Shown here one piece after another: positions 36,487 to 45,806 of a stretch of DNA of 64,000 bases. How positions within the stretch are numbered: the stretch's first letter is position 1; each line of letters starts with the position of its first letter. Where the stretch lies: NCBI RefSeq assembly GCF_902859595.1, contig NZ_CADIJQ010000001.1, positions 806,001-870,000 of the forward strand, written 5' to 3'. The position numbers were made by a program, and so were the translations under genes. The notes beneath the pieces are model-generated. The model made no database searches. It saw nothing but the letters and a program-made list of their open reading frames with translations, and was not told the DNA's origin. Origin of the DNA: Achromobacter kerstersii. GTDB taxonomy: Bacteria; Pseudomonadota; Gammaproteobacteria; Burkholderiales; Burkholderiaceae_B.

Positions 36487-37356
36487 CTACGTCTGTTGAT
36501 GTGCTCTCTTTATCTCCTTGACCAACAGGGAGGAAATCCGTGACGGGCTACGCTCCGCCCGTTCAATGAAAACGATCTGACGCTTGAGCTGTGGCTTGCC
36601 AAATGCGGTGCAGCTCAAGCCCGTCGCGGCAAGGCGGGCAGTATCCACGAGCGGCAGCACTGCGATTCCGAGTCCTTGCTGTACCAGCCTGATGGCCGTG
36701 TCCTCTTGTTCCAGCTCCCATATGTTTGAACAGTCAATGTTCAAACGCTTAAGCTCTTTGTCTATGGCTTTCGCGAGCGCCCGTTGTTCGGTGCGGCGAA
36801 TCACGTGCCGGCGTGACCCTTCAGGCTTACCGATTTGACCCCGCACGCAGTCAACCATCCACAGCATTTCGTCGAAAAGAGGATGTTCGACGAGGCGCAC
36901 GCTTGTTGCGCTCATCGACGTGGTGATCGCGGCATCTAGATTGCCGCTCTCCACCTGCGAGGCCAGAGCTTCTGGTGCTCCGGAAAACAAGGAAATGCGA
37001 AGCTTGGGGTGGTGCTTGTCGAAATGCTCCAGAACACTTGGTAGTACGCCATCAAAGACAGTTGAAATGGAACCCAATCTGATGTGCCCCGACAAGGGGC
37101 AAGAATCCGAAAGTTGGGAATGAATATTGTCGTAGATCGCAAGTATCTGTTGCGCACCCTCCACCAGGGTTCGACCAGCGGGGGTCAGAGAGATACTCCG
37201 GTTCGATCTATCGAACAACGTGGTGCGAAACTCCCGCTCGAGTTGAAGCATCTGCTGGCTCACCGCTGGCTGCGTAAGCTGCATTTCCCTCGCTGCACGA
37301 CTAAATGAGCCCAGGCGTGCGGTTGCCTCTAGAATTCTTAAAGACCGTATTGACAT
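36487..37356 (-). CDS. LysR-family transcriptional regulator
   Basis: A 289-residue LysR protein with HTH SIRSLRILEATARLGSFSRAAREMQLTQPAVSQQMLQLEREFRTTLFDRSNRSISLT. ATG 37356 is taken since it starts the domain and lies 22 bases after the stop of the LysR gene upstream on the same strand, suggesting cotranscription of two regulators. It is not a close relative of its two LysR neighbours. Its target is unknown. Confidence 0.87.
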   Translation of the reverse strand: MSIRSLRILEATARLGSFSRAAREMQLTQPAVSQQMLQLEREFRTTLFDRSNRSISLTPAGRTLVEGAQQILAIYDNIHSQLSDSCPLSGHIRLGSISTVFDGVLPSVLEHFDKHHPKLRISLFSGAPEALASQVESGNLDAAITTSMSATSVRLVEHPLFDEMLWMVDCVRGQIGKPEGSRRHVIRRTEQRALAKAIDKELKRLNIDCSNIWELEQEDTAIRLVQQGLGIAVLPLVDTARLAATGLSCTAFGKPQLKRQIVFIERAERSPSRISSLLVKEIKRAHQQT

Positions 37357-37378
37357 GTCAAGTCGTTCAGCGAGCGCG

Positions 37379-38284
37379 TCAGCCGAGTTTCTTTTTCGCG
37401 AGGGACTTGGCCAGCTTCCAGAACGCTGATGCGGCAGGTGAAAGTCTTCCCTCGTTGAGACACGCAAGGCCGACGCGGCGCGACGTCACTGGCGTGATTG
37501 CCTTGTACAAGACCCCCTCATAGCGTGCAGGCAAGGCTAAGGACGCGACTACTGAAACTCCCTCGCCGCGAGCGACGAAATCCAGGATGGATAGCATCTG
37601 GGACAGCTCGTGCGTTACCTTCAATGGAACCTCCGCTTTGGCGAACATTTTTGCCACCAGCCCCTGAGACCCTGCATGGGTGAGGATAAATGCAGATTGA
37701 GCGAGTCTCTTGACGTCAATTGCTTCCAGCGCTGCTAGCTCGTGGTCCGCCGGGATGACCGCGACGAGTTCGTCGTTTGCGATCGACACGGTGTCGAACT
37801 CCGGCTTTGGCAGCGTCACCACCCCAATCTCCAACCTCCGCTCGATCAAGTCCTGCTCGATCTCGGAATCGGGCTTTTCGAACACACGGAGGTCGATGCC
37901 GGGGTAGAGCTTTCTGAATTGCTGCAATAGCGGAGGAAGCAATCTCAGCGAAGAGCTGAGTCCGAAAGATCCGATCTTCAGCGTGCCGCGCTTTAAACCC
38001 ACGCTGGCGCTCGCCGTCGCTTGAATTAGCTGCAGCGCGGCGAAAAGGTCTCGAACGTGGGGAAGGATCTGATCTCCTGCATCAGTCAGCTCCAGTTTGG
38101 ATGCATTGCGATCGATGAGCATCACGCCGAGTGTTGATTCAAGCGATCTGAGCGCATGACTAGTAGCGGAGGGGGTCATTCCGATCTTAGCCCCGGCGCT
38201 TGCGATACCGTCCGCGGCCGACAGGGAAAGAAGGAGTTCCAATTGGCGGAGGGTCGGTACGTCGGAGCCGAACGCGGTTTTCAT
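37379..38284 (-). CDS. LysR-family transcriptional regulator
   Basis: A 301-residue LysR protein (HTH: TLRQLELLLSLSAADGIASAGAKIGMTPSATSHALRSLESTLGVMLIDRNASKLELT). It is divergent from the aminotransferase gene at 38357 across only 72 bases, which contain a palindrome, so it is the probable regulator of the 38357-43441 cluster. It is a paralogue of the regulator at 35432-36343. Confidence 0.9.
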   Translation of the reverse strand: MKTAFGSDVPTLRQLELLLSLSAADGIASAGAKIGMTPSATSHALRSLESTLGVMLIDRNASKLELTDAGDQILPHVRDLFAALQLIQATASASVGLKRGTLKIGSFGLSSSLRLLPPLLQQFRKLYPGIDLRVFEKPDSEIEQDLIERRLEIGVVTLPKPEFDTVSIANDELVAVIPADHELAALEAIDVKRLAQSAFILTHAGSQGLVAKMFAKAEVPLKVTHELSQMLSILDFVARGEGVSVVASLALPARYEGVLYKAITPVTSRRVGLACLNEGRLSPAASAFWKLAKSLAKKKLG

Positions 38285-38297
38285 GTTGAATTCAAAT

Positions 38298-38311
38298 TCA
38301 ATTGTAATTGA
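38298..38311. promoter_or_regulatory. Palindromic LysR operator candidate
   Basis: TCAATTGTAATTGA is a perfect 6-bp dyad with a 2-base centre between the divergent LysR (38284) and aminotransferase (38357) genes. A related TCAATTGA palindrome occurs at 44480-44487 before the CoA-transferase gene. AGTCTAAA is present nearby on the minus strand (38330-38323) and also at 35367-35374, upstream of the paralogous LysR gene. Confidence 0.5.
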
Positions 38312-38356
38312 GTGATGTGAATTTTAGACTAATTCCATCAACTTTGGACTTTACCT

Positions 38357-39556
38357 ATGTTTGCGCGAATCATTTCAAGCCTTCGTCTGTCCCCCATTCA
38401 AGTCATGGCAGAGCGGACCCGTCAAGCCGTGAAAAAAGGGGATAGTGTTATCGATATGACACTCGGGGAACCTGATTTCCCGACCCCCGAGCACGTCGCG
38501 GAAGCTGCTATACGAGCCATCCGGGAAGGAGAAACCAGGTACACCCCTATCAACGGAACCGTCAAACTCCGCGAAGCCATCGTCGACAAGTTCAACCGCG
38601 ACAACGACATCCAAAGCACGATCGCCGATATCAGCGTTGGCTGTGGTGGAAAGCAGGTCATCTATCAGGCATTCCTTGCCACGTTGAGCGCCGGAGACGA
38701 GGTCGCGATGGCCGTTCCGTACTGGGCCTCCTACAGCGACATCGTGAGCATGAATGGCGGCACCTTCCGGCCGATCATGACATCGCCTGACAAGGGCTAC
38801 GCATTGCAGGCAGCGGATCTGGAGGCGGCGATCACAGCGAAGACGAAATGGTTCGTACTGAATTCGCCCAGCAATCCGAGTGGTACCGCTTACGACTGGA
38901 ACCAACTCGCCGAGTTTGCTGAGGTCATTCGTCGAAATGAGAACAAGGAATTCTTGATCCTCGTCGATGACATTTATGAGCACATTTTGTATGACGGCCG
39001 TCGTTTTTGCACCCTGGCGCAGGTGGCCCCCGATCTTGCGAACCGGATTTTGACCGTCAACGGCGTTTCTAAGGCGTACTCCATGACCGGCTGGCGTCTT
39101 GGCTACGCATGCGGTCCGCGTCCGTTGATTGAGGCTATGACGAAAGTTCAGATGCAGATCAATTCACACACGTCTTCGATCACGCAGGCTGCTGCGGTTG
39201 CCGCATTGACTGGCCCGCAAGACGAGGTCGGACGACGTTGCGCGGTATTTGAGCGGCGACGGGATTTCCTGTTGAACGAGTTCTCGCGAATTGATGGGCT
39301 TTCCACGCCAAAGCCGGAAGGGGCTTTCTACCTTTTCCCGGACGTAAGGGTGTTTGTCGGTCGGCGCAAACCGTCGGGCGAGATCATTGCCGACGACATG
39401 GCGCTTGCTTCGTATCTGCTGGATTCGGGGGTTGCAGCTGTTCCCGGCTCGGGTTTTGGCATGCCTGGGTTCTTGCGACTGTCGTACGCGACCTCCGACG
39501 AAAACCTCCACATTGCGGTGCAGCGCATGACACACGCGCTTAACAACCTGAATTAG
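38357..39556 (+). CDS. Class I aminotransferase (aspartate aminotransferase-like)
   Basis: A 399-residue PLP enzyme: SVIDMTLGEPDFPTPEHV, the YTPINGTVKLREAI loop, PYWASYSDIV, VLNSPSNPSGTAY, ILVDDIYEHILYDG (PLP Asp) and TVNGVSKAYSMTGWRLGYACG with the Schiff-base Lys, then FLRLSYATSDE with the carboxylate-binding Arg. The family (subgroup I-gamma, AspC/AAT of many bacteria) transfers the amino group of an amino acid to 2-oxoglutarate. With a ThDP enzyme and an N-acyl amino acid deacylase in the same cluster, it most likely begins catabolism of a specific amino acid. Its substrate is undetermined. Confidence 0.9.
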   Translation: MFARIISSLRLSPIQVMAERTRQAVKKGDSVIDMTLGEPDFPTPEHVAEAAIRAIREGETRYTPINGTVKLREAIVDKFNRDNDIQSTIADISVGCGGKQVIYQAFLATLSAGDEVAMAVPYWASYSDIVSMNGGTFRPIMTSPDKGYALQAADLEAAITAKTKWFVLNSPSNPSGTAYDWNQLAEFAEVIRRNENKEFLILVDDIYEHILYDGRRFCTLAQVAPDLANRILTVNGVSKAYSMTGWRLGYACGPRPLIEAMTKVQMQINSHTSSITQAAAVAALTGPQDEVGRRCAVFERRRDFLLNEFSRIDGLSTPKPEGAFYLFPDVRVFVGRRKPSGEIIADDMALASYLLDSGVAAVPGSGFGMPGFLRLSYATSDENLHIAVQRMTHALNNLN

Positions 39557-39650
39557 TGCTCGCGAGCTAGGTGCGGCTACGCGACCGAAGAAGCACAAGA
39601 CCACCCATCCCAGGTGGCCCGCGATCAATGCAGTTCTCTATGGAATAGTC

Positions 39651-41258
39651 ATGTCTACCGTTTCCCAAATAATTGGCCGTCGTCTCTACGAGGCGGGCTG
39701 CCGTCACGCGTTTGGTATTCCCGGAGGGGAAGTACTTTCCGTAATGCGCGGTCTTGACGATGCTGGGGTGAAGTTCACGCTGGTCAAGCACGAAAACTCC
39801 GGTGGCTTCATGGCTGAGGGCGCGTTCCATCGAAGCGGAGCTCCGGGCGTGCTTGTCGCTACGCTCGGCCCAGGCGTTGCCAACGCAGTCAACGTTGTCG
39901 CAAATGCCTTGCAAGACAGGGTGCCGATGTTGTTCATCACAGGATGCGTTGATGAAGACGAAGCGGCGACGTATACGCACCAGGTCTTCGATCATTCAGC
40001 CCTGATGCGCCCGATTACGAAGGCGTCGCTGCGTATATCTGCAGGCGCGGCGGAGGCGATCATTGACAAGGCACTGGCGATCGCAATGGATGACCCGCCA
40101 GGCCCTGTTCATATCGACGTGCCAATTTCTGTAGCCGTCCAAGTCGTCGAGCACGCGAAGGGTACCCGCAGAGCGACATCAGCTCCGACGGCGCCAGCGA
40201 ACACCGAACAATTCAAGGAAGCAAGATCCTGGCTCGCCGAGGCTAAGCGGCCTCTGATAATCGCGGGCGTCGAAGCGCTCCATCATCGCGCGGAGTTCGA
40301 GATCCAAGCCCTTGTGGCAGAAATGAAGATTCCTCTTGTCACGACCTACAAGGGGAAGGGGATCGTGGACGAGCGCAATGACCTGGTCATAGGTGGAATG
40401 GGACTTTCGCCACAAGCTGACAAGATTGTGCTTCCGCTCATTCAGAATGCAGACGTCATCCTGTTGGCCGGATATGACCCTATCGAGATGCGAGTCGGAT
40501 GGCGCAACATCTGGGCCGACGACGCTCGCGTGATCGAACTGTCCGCCACGCAGAACACGCACTACATGCATCAGTCAGCGATCAGCTTCGTCGGAAATAT
40601 CACGCATAGCCTTGCAGCCTTGCGTGAAGGTCTGTCCGGAGGATCGGAATGGTCTGGCGAAGCCGTATCGGCCATTAAAAAGTCCATTGCCTCCATCTAT
40701 CGCGCGGACGAGGAATGGGGGCCGGCGGCGATCATTGATGTCGCCCGCGCAGAAATGCCAGAGAAAACCGTAGCGTCGGTCGATAGTGGTGCCCACCGTA
40801 TCCTGCTGTCGCAAGTCTGGAATTGCTATGAGCCCAGGACGCTTATGCAGTCGTCGGCGTTATGCACTATGGGTTGTTCGTTACCCCTTGGTATCGGCGC
40901 CAAGCTTGCAGAGCCAGAACGTCCGGTCGCGGTCTTTACTGGAGACGCGTGCCTGGAAATGACGTTAGGGGAACTGGCCACGGCACGAGATGCCAAGACG
41001 CCGGTGATTGTGTTTGTGTTCGCTGACGAGTCACTCTCACTGATTGAAATCAAGCAGCGGGGAACTGGGCAGCCAAACCTCGGGGTGGACTTTCCAGGCA
41101 CCAACTTCGCAGAGGTCGCGCGAGCGATGGGTGGGCTCGGCTTTGAGGTGGAAAGCCGAGCGCAACTTGCATCCGCAATTCGGGAGTCGCTCGCATCGCC
41201 CGTCTTCTCGCTTATTTCCTGCAAGATTTCCAGGAAGGCATACGACGGCCGGATCTGA
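39651..41258 (+). CDS. ThDP-dependent enzyme, acetolactate synthase/decarboxylase superfamily
   Basis: A 535-residue three-domain ThDP protein. The activating Glu lies in LVKHENSGGFMAEGAFHRSG; GPGVANAVNVVANALQDRVPML follows. In the PP domain the cofactor motif reads TGDACLEMTLGELATARD and then VFVFADESLSLIEIKQRG: the GDG is GDA, and the usual Asn metal ligand position is occupied by Asp (ADES in place of a residue such as NDxx). This is seen in a less studied branch of the superfamily, so its reaction is uncertain. By context it may decarboxylate the 2-oxo acid made by the preceding aminotransferase. It is 94 bases downstream of that gene. Confidence 0.82.
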   Translation: MSTVSQIIGRRLYEAGCRHAFGIPGGEVLSVMRGLDDAGVKFTLVKHENSGGFMAEGAFHRSGAPGVLVATLGPGVANAVNVVANALQDRVPMLFITGCVDEDEAATYTHQVFDHSALMRPITKASLRISAGAAEAIIDKALAIAMDDPPGPVHIDVPISVAVQVVEHAKGTRRATSAPTAPANTEQFKEARSWLAEAKRPLIIAGVEALHHRAEFEIQALVAEMKIPLVTTYKGKGIVDERNDLVIGGMGLSPQADKIVLPLIQNADVILLAGYDPIEMRVGWRNIWADDARVIELSATQNTHYMHQSAISFVGNITHSLAALREGLSGGSEWSGEAVSAIKKSIASIYRADEEWGPAAIIDVARAEMPEKTVASVDSGAHRILLSQVWNCYEPRTLMQSSALCTMGCSLPLGIGAKLAEPERPVAVFTGDACLEMTLGELATARDAKTPVIVFVFADESLSLIEIKQRGTGQPNLGVDFPGTNFAEVARAMGGLGFEVESRAQLASAIRESLASPVFSLISCKISRKAYDGRI

Positions 41259-41321
41259 CCAATCGCCACACGCAAGGCCCCTGAGACAAGGCGGCCTGTC
41301 AAACCAGAAAGGGGAATAGCT

Positions 41322-42284
41322 ATGAAGCGCCGGAGTTTTCTTAGTGCTTGTGCAGTTTCGCTGGTTGGAGTGCCGATGGTTAAGGCTCAGAATAGAGTCA
41401 TCCGTATCATCGTACCGTTCGCTCCCGGAGGGACCGGGGACCTGATTCCGCGACTTATCGCGCAAGCCATGTCCGAGGTTCTGGGGGATACCGTAATCGT
41501 GGAGAATAAGGCTGGTGCAGGAGGCGTGGTAGGTTCGCTCTATGTTTCGCGAGCTGCTTCTGATGGGTTGACACTGGGGGTGGCCACGGTAAGCACGCAT
41601 GCCATTCAACCCGCCGTCATGGCCAAGCCGAGCTACAGCCCGTTGGGCGACTTTTCGTCCATCTCGAACCTCGCAAAAGTTCCGAATATCATTTCGATCA
41701 ATCCAAAAGTTCCAGCCTCTAACATTGAAGCGTTCGTAAAGCTGGCCAAACAAGCGGATCAGGACCTCACATACGGCTCGCCGGGAATTGGATCGCTTGG
41801 ACACATGATGGGTGAACTGTTTGTTCAGTCCACAGGAACCCGGTTGCGGCATGTGCCGTACCGTGGCGCCGGACCAGCCTTGCAGGATACGATCGCCGGC
41901 CACGTCAATGTGCTATGTGACAATCTGCCAGCGTCCTTGCCCCATGTACAAGGTGGCCGACTTCGCGCGCTAGCAATCGCCTGGCCGAACCGGATCGATC
42001 AGCTTCCGGAAATCCCTACGTTTTCAGAGATCGGCATATCTGCGCTGAACGATCCGGCGTGGTTTGGGCTCGTGGGGCCGGCTGGCATGAGCCCGGACGT
42101 TGTGCAACGCCTCCAGACATCGGTGTCGGCAGCGATGAAGCGGCCGGATATCGTGGCCAAGATTCGCGAACTCGGCGCCGTTCCGTCGAGCAACACCCCG
42201 AGCCAGTTTTCCACGCAGATAGAATCAGAATTGAACAAATGGCGTGGTGTGGCCAAGGCTGCCAATATCTCATTGGAGGCGTGA
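41322..42284 (+). CDS. Bug/TctC-family periplasmic solute receptor, Tat-like signal
   Basis: A 320-residue receptor with N-terminus MKRRSFLSACAVSLVGVPMVKAQ, a twin-arginine-like signal (RRSFL), unusual compared with the plain Sec signals of most others in this window. Family motifs: IRIIVPFAPGGTGDLIPRLIAQAMS, VVENKAGAGGVVGS and LRHVPYRGAGPALQDTIAGHVNVLCDN. GAAAGGGGAA lies before the ATG. The stop shares a base with the deacylase gene that follows (TGATG), which suggests that the receptor binds the N-acyl amino acid that the deacylase uses. Confidence 0.92.
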   Translation: MKRRSFLSACAVSLVGVPMVKAQNRVIRIIVPFAPGGTGDLIPRLIAQAMSEVLGDTVIVENKAGAGGVVGSLYVSRAASDGLTLGVATVSTHAIQPAVMAKPSYSPLGDFSSISNLAKVPNIISINPKVPASNIEAFVKLAKQADQDLTYGSPGIGSLGHMMGELFVQSTGTRLRHVPYRGAGPALQDTIAGHVNVLCDNLPASLPHVQGGRLRALAIAWPNRIDQLPEIPTFSEIGISALNDPAWFGLVGPAGMSPDVVQRLQTSVSAAMKRPDIVAKIRELGAVPSSNTPSQFSTQIESELNKWRGVAKAANISLEA

Positions 42285-43441
42285 TGGATTCGACAAACCG
42301 CGAGTGTTCCCTCGCCACACTTTCTTGGCTTGCGCGCCTGATTGCATGCGAGACTGTATCTGGGACGGCGTCTAATCTAAAACTTCTCGCCTTGGTCGAC
42401 AATGCGCTCCGGAATCTCGGATTCGCCCTTCGATACACCTATAGCGATGATCGTGAACGGGCGAATCTATTCGCCAGCTTTGGAGGAGAAGTGGGCGGAA
42501 TCTTGCTCTCGGGGCACACGGACGTTGTGCCGGTTAGCGGGCAAGACTGGTCGCGGCCCCCGTTTGAACTGTCTCGCGAGCGAGACAAGGTCTACGGTCG
42601 GGGCGTGTGCGACATGAAAGGATTTCTGGCATGCGTCCTGGCGGTGCTTGAGGGTACCGATCTCCAGTCAGTGGGGCGTCCGATCCATGTGGCGTTCACC
42701 TTTGATGAAGAAATCGGATGCATCGGTGTACGAAGCCTTTTGGAAGATCTGTCTACCTTCGGCATCAAGCCCGACGCTTGTATCGTCGGCGAACCGACGG
42801 GCATGAGAGTTGTTCGCGCCCACAAAGGGAGGCATGCCTTGCGGTGCACTGTGCAAGGGCGAGCGGAGCATTCCTCGCTCAGCGGACTCGGCGTAAATGC
42901 GGCCGAGGTGGCTTGTGAACTTGTTGCCGAGATTTCTGCGCAGGCTTCAGCGCTTGCGATGTCCACCACAGACGAGGACTTCTACGTTCCGTTTTCGACC
43001 ATGGCCGTGTGTCGAGTCCACTCGGGAACTGCCACAAATGTCATACCCGAAAAGGCCGAGTTCGATTTCGACTTGAGATTTCTTCCGTCGGCCAAGCCCG
43101 AGGACATTCTCACGCCGCTGTATTTGAAAGCGAACGAACTGGAACAACGGATGCGAAGCAAGGTTGATTCTTCCCGTATCACGTTGGCCCGTCGCACCGC
43201 AGTGCCGGCGTTGCTGCCAAGGAAAAACGAAGACCAGCTCGTCGAGAGACTCTTTAGGGCTGGAGCAGAATTGGGTGCGCATGTGGCATTCACGACGGAG
43301 GGAGGGCTATACCAGTCGGCCGGAATCCCAACCGTAATATGTGGTCCAGGCGACATAGCTCAGGCACACACCGCCGACGAATTCATTGCCATTGAGCAAC
43401 TCGCGGTCTGCGAGTCCGTGATTCAACGACTGCTGCAGTGA
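42284..43441 (+). CDS. M20-family N-acyl amino acid deacylase (ArgE/DapE-like)
   Basis: A 385-residue zinc hydrolase. Metal and catalytic motifs in order: LLSGHTDVVPV (His, catalytic Asp), VYGRGVCDMKGF (bridging Asp), FTFDEEIGCIGV (catalytic Glu and metal Glu) and CIVGEPTGMR, with the lid domain between and a late His in AQAHTADEF. The length and motifs fit acetylornithine deacetylase ArgE. An ATG at 42284 overlaps the Bug stop. No other arginine genes are present, so a catabolic deacylation of an N-acyl amino acid, supplying the aminotransferase, is more likely than arginine synthesis. Confidence 0.87.
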   Translation: MDSTNRECSLATLSWLARLIACETVSGTASNLKLLALVDNALRNLGFALRYTYSDDRERANLFASFGGEVGGILLSGHTDVVPVSGQDWSRPPFELSRERDKVYGRGVCDMKGFLACVLAVLEGTDLQSVGRPIHVAFTFDEEIGCIGVRSLLEDLSTFGIKPDACIVGEPTGMRVVRAHKGRHALRCTVQGRAEHSSLSGLGVNAAEVACELVAEISAQASALAMSTTDEDFYVPFSTMAVCRVHSGTATNVIPEKAEFDFDLRFLPSAKPEDILTPLYLKANELEQRMRSKVDSSRITLARRTAVPALLPRKNEDQLVERLFRAGAELGAHVAFTTEGGLYQSAGIPTVICGPGDIAQAHTADEFIAIEQLAVCESVIQRLLQ

Positions 43442-43457
43442 CGTCATTTGCCGCCGG

Positions 43458-44378
43458 TCATCCCTGCGACGAAGGCCGCCGGCGGCCAGCCTGCATGATC
43501 GCCATACCGGAAATGGCCAGCGCCGCGCCGAAAAACAACGACTTGTCTATCGGTTCCCCAAGCCAGAGGCTAGAAAACACCACGCCAAAAACCGGGACTA
43601 AGGTGATGTAACCGGCAGCAGCTCCTGCGCCCAGCGTTTTTACGCCATCGAAGTACCAGGCGTAGGCGATGGCAGTCGCCCCAATAGCTAATGCGAAAAG
43701 GCTTACCCATGATTTAGCGGAAGCCTCGCCCAAAGAGCTCCATGACGCGGTACCTTCAAGGCAGTAACTTGTCAGCAGCAGAAGCGCAGCGCCAATGGCT
43801 GTTGTTGCGGTTGTCGTCGTCAGGGAGTCCATGCCTTTAAGCACCACCCTGCCAATCAGCGTATAGGCAACCCAGCTCGCGACACAACCCCCCAGAAGCA
43901 GTTCGCCTTTTCCGAGCGTGGCCGCTGCTGACCCCGTATTGTTCCCCCCGATTGCGATGAATGCGCCGATCGCGGAGAGGAGCATTCCGGCGAATATGGT
44001 GGGGTTAAGTTTTTCTTTGAACAGAATCGCTGCGAGGAGCAGTGTGGCTCCTGGGTTCAAAGTGACGACGATCGCTGCTTTGCCGGCAGCTACGAGTTGT
44101 AGGCTAAACATAAAGAATAGCGAATAACCAAATACTCCTGCCAATGCGGCGACGGCAAGCCCGAGCCATTGGCCCTGACTGATTTTTCGGAGTTGGCGCA
44201 GGCTGGACGTCTGGTGCGTCCATAGCAATAGAACAACGCTCGCAAACACGAACCTCAGGCCTGCTCCGGCGATAGGGGGCATCGATAACGCCACGACCCG
44301 ACCCCAAGGCCACGAAGCGCCCCATAGCGCAGCCATTCCAACCAGGCGGAGGTGAGTGGCGAATAGGGCGTTCTTCAT
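43458..44378 (-). CDS. EamA/DMT-family transporter
   Basis: A 306-residue membrane protein with ten hydrophobic segments in two EamA repeats (first repeat LRLVGMAALWGASWPWGRVVALSMPPIAGAGLRFVFASVVLLLW; second VASWVAYTLIGRVVLKGMDSLTTTTATTAIGAALLLL). These proteins typically export amino acids or metabolites. It is oriented against the flanking genes, ends 17 bases from the convergent deacylase gene, and starts head-to-head with the CaiB gene, so it may share regulation with the latter. Confidence 0.85.
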   Translation of the reverse strand: MKNALFATHLRLVGMAALWGASWPWGRVVALSMPPIAGAGLRFVFASVVLLLWTHQTSSLRQLRKISQGQWLGLAVAALAGVFGYSLFFMFSLQLVAAGKAAIVVTLNPGATLLLAAILFKEKLNPTIFAGMLLSAIGAFIAIGGNNTGSAAATLGKGELLLGGCVASWVAYTLIGRVVLKGMDSLTTTTATTAIGAALLLLTSYCLEGTASWSSLGEASAKSWVSLFALAIGATAIAYAWYFDGVKTLGAGAAAGYITLVPVFGVVFSSLWLGEPIDKSLFFGAALAISGMAIMQAGRRRPSSQG

Positions 44379-44536
44379 GGTCAGCTTTTTATGTCGTAAG
44401 GAAACAGGACGACCGAAGCGTAATGCTTGCCACGCTTGTTGGCAATGTCATTTCATGCCGATGCATGTTGAAAAAAATCTCAATTGAAGATGAGGCATAC
44501 GAATCCTAGACTGCTTCAAACCATATGGAGACAGGC

Positions 44537-45730
44537 ATGCAGTCGAAGGACTACGGTGCGCTGCATGGCGTACGCATTCTCGATCTCTCGCGCATTCTGG
44601 CGGGGCCCAGCGCGACTCAACTCCTTGGAGATCTGGGGGCGGATGTCGTCAAGGTTGAAAAGCCCAATGAGGGCGACGACACTCGAAAATGGGGTCCCCC
44701 TTATGTCGTTGGCCATAACGGGAGTGACACGGATGAGAGCGCGTACTATCTCAGCGCAAACAGGAACAAGCGTTCGATAGCTATCGACATCGCTACCGGG
44801 GAAGGCCGGGAACTGCTGCTACGCCTGCTTGAGAATGCAGACGTGTTGGTCGAGAACTACAAAGTTGGCGGGTTGAAGAAATATGGCCTGGACTACCAGA
44901 CACTGCAAAAGCAGTTCCCTCGTCTCGTCTATTGCTCAGTAACCGGATTTGGACAGACCGGACCGTACGCCACGCGGGCGGGTTATGACTTTTTGATTCA
45001 AGGTATGGGCGGAATCATGAGTCTTACTGGTGAGGCAAACGGTACGCCAATGAAGGTTGGGGTAGGCATCGCCGACGTAATGACCGGGATGTATGCGGCG
45101 GTCGGAATACTTGCCGCCCTGCGCCATCGAGATGCGACCGGGCAAGGGCAGCATATCGACATTTCGTTGCTAGATAGTCAGATCGCATGGCTCGTCAATG
45201 CAGGTACCAATTATTTGACCAGCGGAAACTTGCCCCGCCGGCTGGCGAACGGTCATCCAAACATCGTCCCGTATCAGGTCTTTGATGCCTCCGACGCGCC
45301 AATGATTCTTGCTGTGGGAAATGACTCGCAGTTTCGAAAGTTCTGCGAAGTGGCTGGAGAAGCGCGGCTTGCAGATGACCCGCGGTTCATCACGAACGTT
45401 GCCCGAATAGAGAACCGCGACGAGATTTGCGGCCTGGTGCAGAGCATCTTGGGGACTAGGTCTAGAGAGGAATGGCTGCGCTTGCTGCAGGCAGTCAATG
45501 TTCCTTGCGGGCCAGTTAATAACCTGAAGGACGTATTTGACGATCCTCATGTGCGGGCGCGAGGTGCGCATTTGAAAATGCCATGCGACTGGGCGCAGGG
45601 CGGCGAACTGAATCTGCTGTCAAACCCTTTGAGATTATCGGGATCGCCGGTTTCGTATCGACGCCCGCCTCCGCGCCTGAACGAGCACGAAGACGAGATC
45701 CTGACCGACTGGAACGCTCGGACTCCGTAG
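44537..45730 (+). CDS. CaiB/BaiF-type (family III) CoA transferase
   Basis: A 397-residue family III CoA transferase: LHGVRILDLSRILAGPSATQLLGDLGADVVKVEKPNEGDDTRKWGPP is the conserved N-terminus. RNKRSIAIDIATGEGRELLLRLLENADVLVENYKVGGLKKYGLDY follows, with the presumed nucleophile Asp further on in VGVGIADVMTGMYAAVGILAAL. ATG 44537 is preferred because GGAGACAGG lies just upstream; an ATG at 44525 in frame precedes that site. The enzyme moves CoA between carboxylic acids, activating an acid for the acyl-CoA dehydrogenase encoded two genes on. Confidence 0.9.
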   Translation: MQSKDYGALHGVRILDLSRILAGPSATQLLGDLGADVVKVEKPNEGDDTRKWGPPYVVGHNGSDTDESAYYLSANRNKRSIAIDIATGEGRELLLRLLENADVLVENYKVGGLKKYGLDYQTLQKQFPRLVYCSVTGFGQTGPYATRAGYDFLIQGMGGIMSLTGEANGTPMKVGVGIADVMTGMYAAVGILAALRHRDATGQGQHIDISLLDSQIAWLVNAGTNYLTSGNLPRRLANGHPNIVPYQVFDASDAPMILAVGNDSQFRKFCEVAGEARLADDPRFITNVARIENRDEICGLVQSILGTRSREEWLRLLQAVNVPCGPVNNLKDVFDDPHVRARGAHLKMPCDWAQGGELNLLSNPLRLSGSPVSYRRPPPRLNEHEDEILTDWNARTP

Positions 45731-45806
45731 CGATCAGTCGGACGAATTTTTCAATAGCTGCACTAACTACGCCCCGCTTTGAGGGCGAGTCCACTAGGAG
45801 ACGACC

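Noticed and set aside
43450-43485. GC-rich inverted repeat between the deacylase and EamA genes as a terminator
   Set aside because: Half of it lies inside the EamA coding sequence and no T-run follows; GCCGGC repeats are expected by chance in this DNA.
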